Source of the DNA: Megascapheus bottae
Lineage: Eukaryota > Chordata > Mammalia > Rodentia > Geomyidae
Length of the DNA stretch: 64,000 bases
Assembly: GCA_024803745.1 (NCBI GenBank)
Contig: JANJXV010000161.1
Coordinates: 1,872,001-1,936,000, forward strand
Direction of reading: 5' to 3'
Below the pieces are notes generated by a model, which had not been told where the DNA came from, made no database searches, and worked only from the letters and a program-made list of their open reading frames with translations. Positions 10,901 through 22,808 of this stretch are shown here, one piece after another; the first letter of the stretch is position 1; each line of letters starts with the position of its first letter. The translations under genes and the position numbers were made by a program.

Positions 10901-11794
10901 ACTAGGCCTCCTCGGTAAGGTCGAAACTTTCTTAATAAGGACCAAGAATCACAACAAATCAGAGAAAGGCTGGATAAGTGGGACTGCATTAAACTGCAGA
11001 GCTTTTGTATGGCAACGGATATAGCTAGTAAACTAATCAGGAAGCCTACAGAGTGGGAGAAGATCTTCACCACCCAAACAACGGAACAAGGCCTCATATC
11101 TAAAATATATCAACAACTCAAAAAATTGAATCACTCCAAAACTAACCTCCAAAGTAACACCCATGCCATTACAAAATGGGCCAAAGACTTAAAGAGAGTC
11201 TTCTCTGAAGAAGAAACAAAAATGGCCTACAGACACATGAAGAAATGCTCAACATCTCTGGTCATAAAAGAAATGCAAATCAAAACAAGTCTAAGATTCC
11301 ACCTAACTCCAGTTAGAATGGCCAGGATCAGGAAAACCAATGACAACAGATGCTGGAGGGGATGTGCCCAGGAGGGATCACTACTACACTGTTGGTGGGA
11401 GTGCAAACTCGTTCAACCACTATGGAAAGCAGTGCGGCAGTGCCTCAAAACGCTAAACATACAACTCCCCTATGACCCAGCAATTCCAGTACTTGGCATT
11501 TACCCAACAATCCAGAAACAAGGGCATACTAAACCCACTAGCACAACAATGTTCATTGCATCACTATTCACCATAGCAAAGATATGGAACCAACCCAGAT
11601 GTCCCTCAGTTGATGAGTGGATCAACAAGTTGTGGTATTTGTACACAATGGAATTCTATGCTGCTGTCAGAAAGAATGACATCGCCCCATTTGTTAGGAA
11701 ATGGAAAGACTTAGAACAAATCATATTAAGTGAAGTAAGCCAGACTCAAAGGAAATTAGGCTCAGTGGTTTCCCTCATTCGTCATAATCAGTAG
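7955..11794 (+). pseudogene. L1-ORF2: L1 ORF2 pseudogene (U1)
   Basis: Start ATG 7955. The endonuclease body is in the frame 8001 to 8855. Besides the shared GEFN (GAG at 8385) this copy alone has SKIEH (GAA at 8565) where the others keep the metal-binding Asp of SKIDH, so two acidic active-site positions are altered. It also has private KD and DK changes near 8170 to 8195. A second frame, 9046 to 9477, covers the linker to the reverse transcriptase N-terminus and ends in the shared TGA. A seven-A run near 9620 is followed by the core frame 9734 to 10822 (FADD at 10049 to 10060; LQSG instead of LKSG near 9910). Indels near 10802 and 10914 break it before the C-terminal frame 11009 to 11794 with the Cys-rich motif. 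Confidence 0.92.
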
Positions 11795-12209
11795 AAACCT
11801 TGGGCTCTCCTAGCAGAGATTGTCAATAGAGCAAAAGGCCATATATAAGGCCATATAATGTGAAGCTAATTGAAAGGACCTCCAGGATATTGACACAAAA
11901 GCCATATAATGAATGATTGTTGTCCTTAATGTACTATGTTGTCTCTCATCTCGCTTGCTGTCCCTTGGTTATCGCATATTGGTATAGTATCTCAATTTGT
12001 TATCTGATATATTGAATTTATTTGTATTTGGATATTTGTAATTTGATAGTGAAGGGGGGAAAACCAAGACGGGTGGGGGGTGTGGGGTTGGAGGGAAATG
12101 GGTACCAAGACATGTGAAAGGGTATCAATGTATGTGAATTAATGCACCTTCTATCTGGCAAATATCATCTAACCCTTTTACTAATTACAATAAAAAAATG
12201 AAAAAAAAA

Positions 12210-12839
12210 GAAAGTTGTAGTGTGTGGGGAGGATGATGGGGTCAAATACATTTCTTCTTAGAAATTTACCTCATCTGGTTGCCCTGGATTTTCCTGGCCT
12301 TCTTCTTAGAGAAAGTTCTGTTATACTGGATTTGTGGCTTGGCAATGATCTAGCATGTACATCTTCGAGTAAGACATCCACAACTTCCATGCCTGAGACT
12401 CGAGTTTCCTGACCTTTGGCAACAGCACAGCTACATCTTTCTTCCTCCTGAGCCACAGGCCAAGTGAGCTGGCTTGAGCTGGTTGTTAGTTACAGTGGCT
12501 TGGTTACCAGGGTTCCATATTCTGTTCCATTGTGAGGGAGGCAGGGTCACCTTTCAGGGCCCAATGACCAAAGATCCTTGCTCACAAAAGACCTCACCAA
12601 AGACATACTGGAGGCTGAATCTCTCCTCCAATCTCACAATATACATGTGTATGTAGTATACAGCACACCTTATTTGTCCAATCCCAATGTCTTCCACTAG
12701 GCCCAACTACCAGTCTGGTCTCAGGCTCAAGGAGCCTTTCTTAGGTAAGATCCAAACTTAAGGGTCAATATTGCCCTCATCCTTTACAAAACATTTGCTT
12801 CACAGTGCCTTCTCTGCCTGCATTTTGCCCCTTGTCGAA
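12210..12839. other. Unrecognised proximal spacer (U1)
   Basis: Same content as the spacer at 4791; no gene or known repeat seen. Carries the GTGTATG variant near 12650 seen in U0 and U7, where most copies have GTGGATG. Confidence 0.7.
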
Positions 12840-13027
12840 TTTTTTTTTGTTTTTCCTAGTCTTGGGACTTGACCTCAGAGTGTGAACATTGTTCTTGGGC
12901 TTTCTTTAGGCTTTAGCTGTCCCACCGAGCCACAGCACCACTTGCAGCGTTTTCTATGTATGTGGTAATGAGGAATCAAACCTGAGGCTTACTGCTTGGG
13001 AGCCAAGGACTCTCCCACTAGGTCAAA
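12840..13027 (-). mobile_element. Dimeric SINE, minus strand (U1)
   Basis: The T-run complementary to the tail has nine T. TTGGGAGCC near 12998 is shared with U2, against TTGGTAGCC in U0, U3 to U7. Confidence 0.8.
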
Positions 13028-13239
13028 CACACAGGGCATCTTGCACATATTTTTGACGTCAATCTACTAGGATATTATTAGGTTTCTGTATCCTAATCAA
13101 TTTTTTCCTGATGATTAGCTTTGCTGTCATGTGTAAAAAATGCAAGAGGGAAAAACACAGAAGAATTAGTGAAATTAAAAAAAAAGCATTAGACACAGTT
13201 AAGTGTTCATTCTTTGTAGGAGAAAGGATATTTGGATAT

Positions 13240-13257
13240 GATGATGATGATGATGAC
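13240..13257 (+). repeat. GAT microsatellite, short allele (U1)
   Basis: Five GAT plus GAC, identical in length to U0, U4 and U5, and followed by TTAATAA as in U0 and U5. Confidence 0.95.
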
Positions 13258-13275
13258 TTAATAATTACTATGTCA

Positions 13276-13483
13276 CGGTTGAGAGTTTGGCATAGTGGTA
13301 GAGTGCTTGCCTAGCATCCATGAAGATCTGGGTTTGATTGCTCAGTACCACATAGATAGAAAATCTAGATGTGGCACTGTGGCTCAAGTGGCAGAGGGCT
13401 AGACTTGAGAAAACCCGAGGACAGTGCTCAGGCCCTGAATTCAAGCCCCAAGACTGGCAGAAAGATGAAAGAAAATAAAAATG
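13276..13483 (+). mobile_element. Dimeric SINE, plus strand (U1)
   Basis: Left ID-like monomer and right monomer as in U0. A C for G change at the very start (ACGGTTG near 13275) is shared only with U5, one of the strongest U1/U5 markers. Confidence 0.85.
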
Positions 13484-14144
13484 CTTTTTACGAGCTAATT
13501 CACTCACAGCATTTGCTTCTGAAATCTTCGCTTCTGCATCTTGTGAAATACCCCTTTCCCTCAACGTAGACAAGAAAAACAGATCCATCCCATGGTCCAC
13601 TGTGAGGCCACTGGTTGGGCTAAGAGCTAGTCGTGCAGCAACACATAAGTTTTATTCTAATACTTTCCAAACTTTGTACTCAAATATGCTACCTACTTAC
13701 CAACTTATGTCAGTTATCCTTATGCTATAACTTTTCTTCATTACTACAATATTCTTACACTCCTACGTTAATCCTCTTGCACCTCCCCTGACCTCTCTCA
13801 TTCTTTTTTTCTATCTCTGGACCTCTGCTCGTCTTTCAACCCTTATACTGCACGGATCTACACTTGATGGCTGTTGAGCAATATTGTATATGTAGGTGGT
13901 TAATTATTCTCTAGGCTCAGAGGGACTTAAAGGCAATAGAGATTGGATTGAGAGGCTTATTGTTTTGGGTATAAATCGCTTATCAGTGGTTGTATTAGGC
14001 TGGTCTGTAAGTGCACAAAAAGAAAGAGTGATAATACCAATCAAAACTTGTGAACATCTAGTGTCTGCCAGCGACAGAGGTCTAGGTTGGTTATATCTGA
14101 AAAACTATAATCGTATTTAGTAGTAATCTTGCTCCCATTTTCAA
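13484..14144. other. Unrecognised pre-L1 region (U1 to U2)
   Basis: No gene or known repeat recognised. It carries the AAAGGCAATAG allele near 13930 (shared with U0, U4, U5) together with TTGTTTT near 13960. That combination is shared only with U5 and places U1 opposite U5 in the higher-order repeat. A 74-codon frame at 13896 has no recognisable domain and is not called as a gene. Confidence 0.65.
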
Positions 14145-15307
14145 ATGGGCAGAACAAGAAACTCAAGAAAAATGTCAAATCAAGAAACAACATCCCCCAC
14201 CCAATGTAAACAGACAATGGAACAGTCACTGGCAAACCTAGAGGAGAGTCTTCCAATTGCTACACAAATGCAATTGATAAACATCATTAATGAAAAATGT
14301 GAAAATATAAAGAAAGAGATAATGGAGGAAGCCATACCTGAACAAGAGGAAAGCAAAAACAAGGTGATACGTGAAAAAGAAGAAGCCATAAAGGAGGCCA
14401 TAATAAAGGTTTTTCAAAGAAAGATGGATGAATTCAAAGAATCCACAAATAAAAACGTGACCAAACTCCAGCAAATGTCCAAAGAATATAAAGCTACTGA
14501 GCTAACCACTCAAAAGGAAATCAAGGAGATAAAGAAATCCATACATGATCTAAAACAAGGGATGCAAGGCATCAATAGTGAGCAATTAGAAGCAAGGGAG
14601 ATGAAAAATAAAGTAGATAGCTTTGATAGCAGGTTAGACATTGCAGAGGAGAGAATTTCCGTGGCTGAAGATAATTTAGGTATTATAAAGAACAGAAAAT
14701 GAGTCAATCCAAATCTAGGAAATATGAGAGAGCGCTTCAGGAGGTCCAAGATACAATTAGGAAGCCGAATTTAAGGCTAGTTGGTACTGAGGAGGGCGTA
14801 GAGAAAGAGGTCAATGGATTTGGAAATATACTTCAGGGAATCATCTCAGAGAATTTCCCAAATATCCAGAAGGGCAGGCCCATCCAGATACGAGAAGCTT
14901 TTAGAACCCCAAACAGACCTGACCAGAAAAGAACATCCCACCGCCACATTGTGATCCGAACTGGATCAATAGAAACGAAAGGAAAGAAGGGATCAGTAAC
15001 CTACAAAGGCAAACCAATCAGAATAACCCCAGATTTCTCAGCAGAGACCATGCAAGCACGAAGTGACTGGAAGCATATATGTCATGCCCTTATATCAAAT
15101 AACTACCAACCAAGAATACTGTAGCCAGCTAAGCTCTCATTCATAACTGAGGGAACAATAAAAACATTCCATTCCAGGGAAAAGCTGCAACAATATGTCG
15201 AAACAAAACCAACACTACAGAGAATTCTCAAAGATGCTCTATACATAGAAAACCAAAATAAATGCAATATAGGGAAAGAAATGGCACCTAAACAGCATAC
15301 CATCTAA
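14145..15307 (+). pseudogene. L1-ORF1: L1 ORF1 pseudogene with private 21-base deletion (U2)
   Basis: The coiled-coil frame 14145 to 14702 has the Arg and Tyr alleles (IREKEE, SKEYKA) found in U2, U3, U5, U6 and U7, and a private Asn in GINSEQ. The second frame, 14699 to 15124, is 141 codons instead of 148. Seven codons are missing after ETKGK near 14988, removing part of the basic stretch in the RNA-binding region (ILKAARE). The deletion keeps the frame. The shared TAG before PAKLSF is at 15122 to 15124, and the tail frame closes at 15305 to 15307. Confidence 0.92.
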
Positions 15308-15355
15308 GGACCACAAGAACTGTCAAGACACAGGCCCTACTAAAAGCTTTTAAAA

Positions 15356-18300
15356 ATGGTAGGAACTAATAAATATCTCTCAATCCTAACTCTCAATATC
15401 AATGGACTTAACTCTCCAATTAAACGGCATAGGTTGTCTAGTTGGATCAAAAAGCAAGAGCCATCGTTCTGCTGACTTCGAGAGACACATCTTACCCAAA
15501 AACAATCATCTTTTGAAAGTAAGAGGTTGGAATAAACTCTATCGAGCTAACTGCCCCCATAAACAGGCTAGAGTTGCCATCCTCATATCAGATACAATAG
15601 ACTTCAAACCAAAATTAGTAAGAAAAGACAAAGAAGGCTACTACATACTACTAAAGGGATCTTTCCTTCCGGAAGACATAACAATCCTAAATATTTACAC
15701 ACCCAATCCCGGAGCTCCAAACTTCATCAAGCAAACTTTACTTACAATGAAACCATACATAGATCGAAATACAGTGATTGTTGGTGAGTTTAACACACCA
15801 CTCTCACCTATGGACAGATCAGCAAGGCAAAAACTCAACAGAGAAACCTTAGAACTGAACAACTATATAGACCAACTAGATCTAACAGACATCTGCAGAA
15901 TATTCCACCCAGTAACACCACAATATACGTTTTTCTCAGCAGCACATGGAACATTTTCCAAAATAGACCACATCGTAGGCCAGAAAGCAAACCTGGACAG
16001 ATTCAGAAACACTGAAATTATTCCATGCACACTCTCAGACCATAAAGGCATCAAATTGGAGCTGAACACACAACTCCACCAAGGAAAACCCTGTAACTCA
16101 TGAAGACTGAACCACACATTGTTGAATCAAAAACAATGGGTAATCGAAGAGATCAGAACAGATATCCAACTGTTTATGAAATTTAACAATAAGGAGCACA
16201 CAAATATCAACTCCTTAGGGACACAACAAAGGCAGTACTCAGAGGAAAATTTATAGCGCGTAGTGCCTACAACAGCAAGTTGGAAAAATGGCAAACCAAC
16301 TAGTTAAGGTCTCACCTTAACCTCCTGGAAAAAGAGCAATAAACCAACCCTAAACCCATTAGGAGAAAGCAAATTATTAAAATCAAAGCAGAATTAAATG
16401 ATTTGGAATAAAAAAACTATAGAAAGAATCAACAAAACAAGGAGTTGGTTCTTTGAAATAATTAACAAAATTGACAAGCCCTTAGCAAATCTTACCAAAA
16501 AAAGAAGAGAGCATATCGAAATAAACAAAATCGCAGATGAAAATGGTAATATCACGACAGAAATTACCAATATCCAGAATATCATGAAGGAATACTTCTC
16601 AAACCTTTATGCCAACAAATTTGAGAATCTAGAAGAAATGGATGAATTCCTAGACAATATTAACATACACACACTGAACCAAGAAGAGCTAACCCAACTC
16701 AACAGGCCTATTTCAAGCTCTGAAATAGAAATGGAAATTAGACAACTTCCACTTAAAAAGAGCCCAGGGCCAGATGGATTCACAGCTGAATTCTATAAGG
16801 TCTTCAAAGCAGAGCTCACACCAATACTCCTCAAGCTCTTCAACGAAATTGAAAATGAAGGTTCTTTACTAAACTGATTCTGTGAAGCCAGCATATCCCT
16901 CATCCCCAAACCAGACAGAGATTCATCAAAGAAAGAGATCTATAGACCCATTTCTTTGATGAACCTCGATGCAAAACTTCTCAACAAAATACTGGCCAAC
17001 CGTCTACAACAACTCATCAAAAAAAATATACACTATGATCAAACTGGATTCATCACAGGGAGGCAAAGCTGGTTCAACATACACAAATCAATTAATATAA
17101 TTCAACACATCAACAGGAGCAGGGATAAAATCACATGATTGTCTCAATAGATGCGGAAAAGGCATTTGACAAGATCCAAAACCACTTTATGTTAAAAGAT
17201 GTGGAGAAACTAGGAATCAATCCATGGAACATTTCTCAATGTAATAAAGGCTGTGTATGAGAAACCCACTGCTAGTATTATACTTAATGGTGAAAATCTA
17301 AAGCCATTCCCTCTAAAATCAGGAACGAGACAAGGATGCCCACTCTCTCCACTCCTTTTTAACATAGTACTAGAATTCCTAGGCAGTGCAATATGGCAAG
17401 AAGCAAGCATAAAGGGGATCCAAGTAGGGAAAGAGGAAATAAAACTATCCCTCTTTGCAGATGACATGATTCTGTATTTAAAGAATCCTATAGACTCTAC
17501 TCCCAAGCTCCTTGAGCTGATTCAAAGCTTTGGAAGGGTAGCAGGCCATAAAATCAACCCTCACAAATCAACTGCCTTACTTTACGCCAACACTGAGAGG
17601 AACGAGGCAATAATCAGGAAAGAAAATCCTTTCACAATAGCCTCAAAGAAAATAAAGTACCTAGCAATTAGCTTAACTAAGAATGTAAAGGACCGTTTAG
17701 ATGAAAACTTTAAAACCCTAAAAAAGGAAATTAAAGCAGAACTAAGGAAATGGAAAAACCTCCCATGCTCCTGGATTGGAAGAATCAACATTGTGAAAAT
17801 GACAATCTTGCCAAGGGCTATCTACAAATTCAATGTAATACCCATCAACATCCCAATGTCATTCTTTAAAGACATAGAAGAGGCAATTCAAAATTTCATA
17901 TGGAATAATAAAAGACCCCGTATAGCAAAAACACTTCTTAGCAGAAAGAACAGCGCTGGAGGAATTTCAATTCCAAACTTAAGGCTCTATTACAGAGCTA
18001 TAATTCTCAAAACAGCTTGGTACTGGCACAAGAACAGGCCTGAAGTCCAATGCAGTAGAACTGCGGACCCAGATATTAAACCACAGACCTATGGCCACCT
18101 AATCTTTGACCAGGGAGCCAAAAAAATAGAATGGAAGAAAGATAGCCTCTTCAACAAGTTGTGCTGGCAGAACTGGTTAAACACCTGCAGAAAACTAAAG
18201 TTGGATCCTTCTTTGTCCCCTTGCACTAGAATTAACTCCAAATGGATCAAAGACGTGGAGGTAAAAGCTGACACACTGAAAAGTTTACAGGAAGGAATAG

Positions 18301-19201
18301 TAGATACACTAGGCCACCTTGGTACAGGTCCAAACTTTCTAAATAAGGACCAAGAATCACAACAAATCAGAGAAAGGCTGGATAAGTGGGACTGCATTAA
18401 ACTGCAGAGCTTTTGTATGGCAACGGATATAGCTAGTAAACTAATCAGGAAGCCTACAGAGTGGGAGAAGATCTTCACCACCCAAACAACGGAACAAGGC
18501 CTCATATCTAAAATATATCAACAACTCAAAAAATTGAATCACTCCAAAACTAACCTCCAAAGTAACACCCATCCCATTAAAAATGGGCCAAAGACTTAAA
18601 GAGAGTCTTCTCTGAAGAAGAAACAAAAATGGCCTATAGACACATGAAGAAATGCTCAACATCTCTGGTCATAAAAGAAATGCAAATCAAAACAAGTCCA
18701 AGATTCCACCTAACTCCAGTTAGAATGGCCAGGATCAGGAAAACGAATGACAACAGATGCTGGAGGGGATGTGGTCAGGAGGGATCACTACTACACTGTT
18801 GGTGGGAGTGCAAACTCGTTCAACCACTATGGAAAGCAGTGCGGCAGTGCCTCAAAACGCTAAACATACAACTCCCCTATGACCCAGCAATTCCAGTACT
18901 TGGCATTTACCCAACAATCCAGAAACAAGGGCCTACTAAACCCACTAGCACAACAATGTTCATTGCAGCACTATTCACCATAGCAAAGATATGGAACCAA
19001 CCCAGATGTCCCTCAGTTGATGAGTGGATCAACAAGTTGTGGTATTTGTACACAATGGAATTCTATGCTGCTGTCAGAAAGAATGACATTGCCCCATTTG
19101 TTAGGAAATGGAAAGACTTAGAACAAATCATATTAAGTGAAGTAAGCCAGACTCAAAGGAACTTAGGCTCAGTGGTTTCCCTCATTCGTCATAATCAGTA
19201 G
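15356..19201 (+). pseudogene. L1-ORF2: L1 ORF2 pseudogene (U2)
   Basis: Start 15356. The endonuclease frame 15402 to 16103 is 233 codons, because TGG became TGA at 16101; U5 and U6 share this. GEFN and SKIDHIVGQ are present. The linker to reverse transcriptase N-terminus frame is 16398 to 16877, ending in the shared TGA, and is continuous in frame with the region to about 17138. A 4-base AATC duplication near 17217 to 17222 is private and breaks the start of the core. The open part then runs 17253 to 18599 with FADD at 17454 to 17465. It ends early because a C is missing in CCATTAAAAATGG near 18578, a lesion shared with U6. The C-terminal frame with the CX3CX7HX4C motif is 18629 to 19201. Confidence 0.92.
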
Positions 19202-19615
19202 AAACCTTGGGCTCTACTAGCAGAGATTGTCAATAGAGCAAAAGGCCATATATAAGGCCATATAATGTGAAGCTAATTGAAAGGACCTCCAGGATATTGA
19301 CACAAAAGCCATATAATGAATGATTGTTGTCCTTAATGTACAATGTTGTCTCTCATCTCGCTTGCTGTCCCTTGGTTATCCCATATTGGCATAGTATCTC
19401 ACTTTGTTATCTGATATATTGAATTTATTTGTATTTGGATATTTGAAATTTGATAGGGAAGGGGGGAAAACCAAGAAGGGTGGGGGGTGTGGGGTTGGAG
19501 GGAAATGGGTACCAAGACATGTGAAAGGGTATCAATGTATGTGAATTAATGCACCTTCTATCTGGCAAATATCATCTAACCCTTTTACTAATTACAATAA
19601 AAAAATGAAAAAAAA

Positions 19616-20245
19616 GAAAGTTGTAGTGTGTGGGGAGGATGATGGGGTCAAATACATTTCTTCTTAAAAATTTACCTCATCTGGTTGCCCTGGATCTTCC
19701 TGGCCTTCTTCTTAGAGAAAGTTCTGTTATACTGGATTTGTGGCTTGGCAATGATCTAGCATGTACATCTTCGAGTAAGATATCCACAACTTCCATGCCT
19801 GAGACTCGAGTTTCCTGACCTTTGGCAACAGCACAGCAACATCTTTCTTCCTCCTGAGCCACAGGCCAAGTGAGCTGGCTTGAGCTGATTGTTAGTTACA
19901 GTGGCTTGGTTACCAGGGTTCCATATTCTGTTCCATTGTGAGGGAGGCAGGGTCACCTTTCAGGGCCCAATGACCAAAGATCCTTGCTCACAAAAGACCT
20001 CACCAAAGACATACTGGAGGCTGAATCTCTCCTCTAGTCTCACAATATACATGTGGATGTAGTATACAGAACACCTTATTTGTCCAATCCCAATGTCTTC
20101 CACTAGGCCCAACTACCAGTCTGGTCTCAGGCTCAAGGAGCCTTTCTTAGGTAAGATCCAAATTTAAGGGTCCATATTGCCCTCATCCTTTACAAAACAT
20201 TTGCTTCACAGTGCCTTCTCTGCCTGCATTTTGCCCCTTGTCGAA
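19616..20245. other. Unrecognised proximal spacer (U2)
   Basis: No gene seen. TATCC and GATT variants (near 19781 and 19888) and AGAACACC near 20069 are shared with U5 and U6. Confidence 0.7.
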
Positions 20246-20432
20246 TTTTTTTTGTTTTTCCTAGTCTTGGGACTTGACCTCAGAGTGTGAACATTGTTCT
20301 TGGGCTTTCTTTAGGCTTTAGCTGTCCCACCGAGCCACAGCACCACTTGCAGCGTTTTCTATGTATGTGGTAATGAGGAATCAAACCTGAGGCTTACTGC
20401 TTGGGAGCCAAGGACTCTCCCACTAGGTCAAA
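20246..20432 (-). mobile_element. Dimeric SINE, minus strand (U2)
   Basis: Same insertion as in other units. The downstream CATATATTTGACG variant near 20452 is shared only with U6. Confidence 0.8.
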
Positions 20433-20642
20433 CACACAGGGCATCTTGCACATATATTTGACGTCAATCTACTAGGATATTATTAGGTTTCTGTATCCTA
20501 ATCAATTTTTTCCTGATGATTAGCTTTGCTGTCATGTGTAAAAAATGCAAGAGGGAAAAACACAGAAGAATTAGTGAAATTAAAAAAAAAGCATTAGACA
20601 CAGTTAAGTGTTCATTCTTTGTAGGAGAAAGGATATTTGGAT

Positions 20643-20644
<2 letters not shown>

Positions 20645-20688
<44 letters not shown>

Positions 20689-20689
20689 C
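20645..20689 (+). repeat. GAT microsatellite, long allele (U2)
   Basis: Fourteen GAT plus GAC, the same length as U6 and nearly three times the U0, U1, U4 and U5 allele. Followed by TTTATAATTACTATATC, also shared with U6. Confidence 0.95.
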
Positions 20690-20707
20690 TTTATAATTAC
20701 TATATCA

Positions 20708-20913
20708 GGGTTGAGATTTTGGCATAGTGGTAGAGTGCTTGCCTGGCATCCATGAAGATCTGGGTTTGATTGCTCAGTACCACATAGATAGAAAATCTAG
20801 ATGTGGCACTGTGGCTCAAGTGGCAGAGGGCTAGACTTGAGAAAAACCGAGGACAGTGCTCAGGCCCTGAATTCAAGCCCCAAGACTGGCAGAAAGATAA
20901 AAGAAAATAAAAA
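20708..20913 (+). mobile_element. Dimeric SINE, plus strand (U2)
   Basis: Two changes shared only with U6, GAGATTTTGG near 20714 and GCCTGGCATCC near 20741. A private A replaces C in GAGAAAAACC near 20844. Confidence 0.85.
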
Positions 20914-21576
20914 TGCTTTTTACGAGCTAATTCACTCACAGCATTTGCTTTTGAAATCTTCGCTTCTGCATCTTGTGAAATACCCCTTTCCCTCAACGTA
21001 GACAAGAAAAACAGATCCATCCCATGGTCCACTGTGAGGCCACTGGTTGGGCTAAGAGCTAGTCGTGCAGCAACACATAAGTTTTATTCTAATACTTTCC
21101 AAACTTTGTACTCAAATATGCTACCTACTTACCAACTTATGTCAGTTATCCTTATGCTATAACTTTTCTTCATTACTACAATATTCTTACACTCCTACGT
21201 TAATCCTCTTGCACCTCCCCTGACCTCTCTCATTCTTTTTTTCTATCTCTGGACCTCTGCTCGTCTTTCAACCCTTATACTGCACGGATCTACACTTGAT
21301 GGCTGTTGAGCAATATTGTATATGTAGGTGGTTAATTATTCTCTAGGCTCAGAGGGACTTAAAGACAATAGAGATTGGATTGAGAGGCTTATTGTTTTGG
21401 GTATAAATCGCTTATCAGTGGTTGTATTAGGCTGGTCTGTAAGTGCACAAAAAGAAAGAGTGATAATACCAATCAAAACTTGTGAACATCTAGTGTCTGC
21501 CAGCGACAGAGGTCTAGGTTGGTTATATCTGAAAAACTATAATCGTATTTAGTAGTAATCTTGCTCCCATTTTCAA
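20914..21576. other. Unrecognised pre-L1 region (U2 to U3)
   Basis: No gene or known repeat recognised. AAAGACAATAG near 21362 is the allele of U2, U3, U6 and U7. Confidence 0.65.
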
Positions 21577-22760
21577 ATGGGCAGAACAAGAAACTCAAGA
21601 AAAATGTCAAATCAAGAAACAACATCCCCCACCCAATGTAAACAGACAATGGAACAGTCACTGGCAAACCTAGAGGAGAGTCTTCCAATTGCTACACAAA
21701 TGCAATTGATAAACATCATTAATGAAAAATGTGAAAATATAAAGAAAGAGATAATGGAGGAAGCCATACCTGAACAAGAGGAAAGCAAAAACAAGGTGAT
21801 ACGTGAAAAAGAAGAAGCCATAAAGGAGGCCATAATAAAGGTTTTTCAAAGAAAGATGGATGAATTCAAAGAATCCACAAATAAAAACGTGACCAAACTC
21901 CAGCAAATGTCCAAAGAATATAAAGCTACTGAGCTAACCACTCAAAAGGAAATCAAGGAGATAAAGAAATCCATACATGATCTAAAACAAGGGATGCAAG
22001 GCATCAAAAGTGAGCAATTAGAAGCAAGGGAGATGAAAAATAAAGTAGATAGCTTTGATAGCAGGTTAGACATTGCAGAGGAGAGAATTTCCGTGGCTGA
22101 AGATAATTTAGGTATTATAAAGAACAGAAAATGAGTCAATCCAAATCTAGGAAATATGAGAGAGCGCTTCAGGAGGTCCAAGATACAATTAGGAAGCCTA
22201 ATTTAAGGCTAGTTGGTACTGAGGAGGGCGTAGAGAAAGAGGTCAATGGATTTGGAAATATACTTCAGGGAATAATCTCAGAGAATTTCCCAAATATCCA
22301 GAAGGGCAGGCCCATCCAGATACGAGAAGCTTTTAGAACCCCAAACAGACCTGACCAGAAAAGAACATCCCACCTCCACATTGTGATCCGAACTGGATCA
22401 ATAGAAACGAAAGGAAAGATCCTAAAGGCAGCCAGGGAAAAGGGATCAGTAACCTACAAAGGCAAACCAATCAGAATAACCCCAGATTTCTCAGCAGAGA
22501 CCATGCAAGCACGAAGTGACTGGAAGCATATATGTCATGCCCTTATATCAAATAACTACCAACCAAGAATACTGTAGCCAGCTAAGCTCTCATTCATAAC
22601 TGAGGGAACAATAAAAACATTCCATTCCAGGGAAAAGCTGCAACAATATGTCGAAACAAAACCAACACTACAGAGAATTCTCAAAGATGCTCTATACATA
22701 GAAAACCAAAATAAATGCAATATAGGGAAAGAAATGGCACCTAAACAGCATACCATCTAA
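21577..22760 (+). pseudogene. L1-ORF1: L1 ORF1 pseudogene (U3)
   Basis: Coiled-coil frame 21577 to 22134 and RNA-binding frame 22131 to 22577, joined by the same ATGA overlap. The terminal frame runs on past TAG 22575 to TAA at 22758 to 22760. A private Arg to Leu change in SHLHIVI near 22374 hits a basic residue in the RNA-binding domain. Otherwise this is one of the least altered ORF1 copies. Confidence 0.92.
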
Positions 22761-22808
22761 GGACCACAAGAACTGTCAAGACACAGGCCCTACTAAAAGC
22801 TTTTAAAA

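Larger units (their letters stand above)
6723..12209 (+). mobile_element. LINE-1 copy in U1
   Basis: Complete from ORF1 start to A-rich tail, with 3' UTR 11795 to 12209 and AATAAA at 12189. The 5' boundary upstream of 6723 is not determined. The body groups with U0 and U4: it shares the ORF1 Ser and Asn alleles (ISEKEE, SKENKA), the ORF2 frameshift near 10914, and with U0 the CATTTTGTCACC variant near 10802. By position it should match U5, 29.69 kb downstream, but it does not in the body, although the surrounding spacers do match U5. This suggests that U1 or U5 was overwritten by gene conversion. Confidence 0.95.
14145..19615 (+). mobile_element. LINE-1 copy in U2
   Basis: ORF1 start to A-rich tail; 3' UTR from 19202. 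It pairs with U6 (offset 29689 rising to 29706). Shared marks are the TGG to TGA change in ORF2 at 16101 (also in U5), the one-base deletion near 18578 and the following 14-repeat GAT allele. Two indels are private to U2, a 21-base loss in ORF1 and a 4-base gain in ORF2, so they arose after the split from U6. Confidence 0.95.

Noticed and set aside
12355..12380. Possible CENP-B box
   Set aside because: TTCGAGTAAGACATCC in the proximal spacer agrees with the first half of the box pattern (TTCG, four bases, A) but lacks the CGGG half, so it is a chance half-match.
13896..14120. 74-codon frame before ORF1
   Set aside because: Repeated in several units but disrupted in U0 and U4 by the T-run variant, with no domain. 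Not enough to call a gene or an L1 ORF0.
20516..20755. Poly-aspartate frame
   Set aside because: The Asp run is the GAT microsatellite. The frame has no other support, and its length just follows repeat number.
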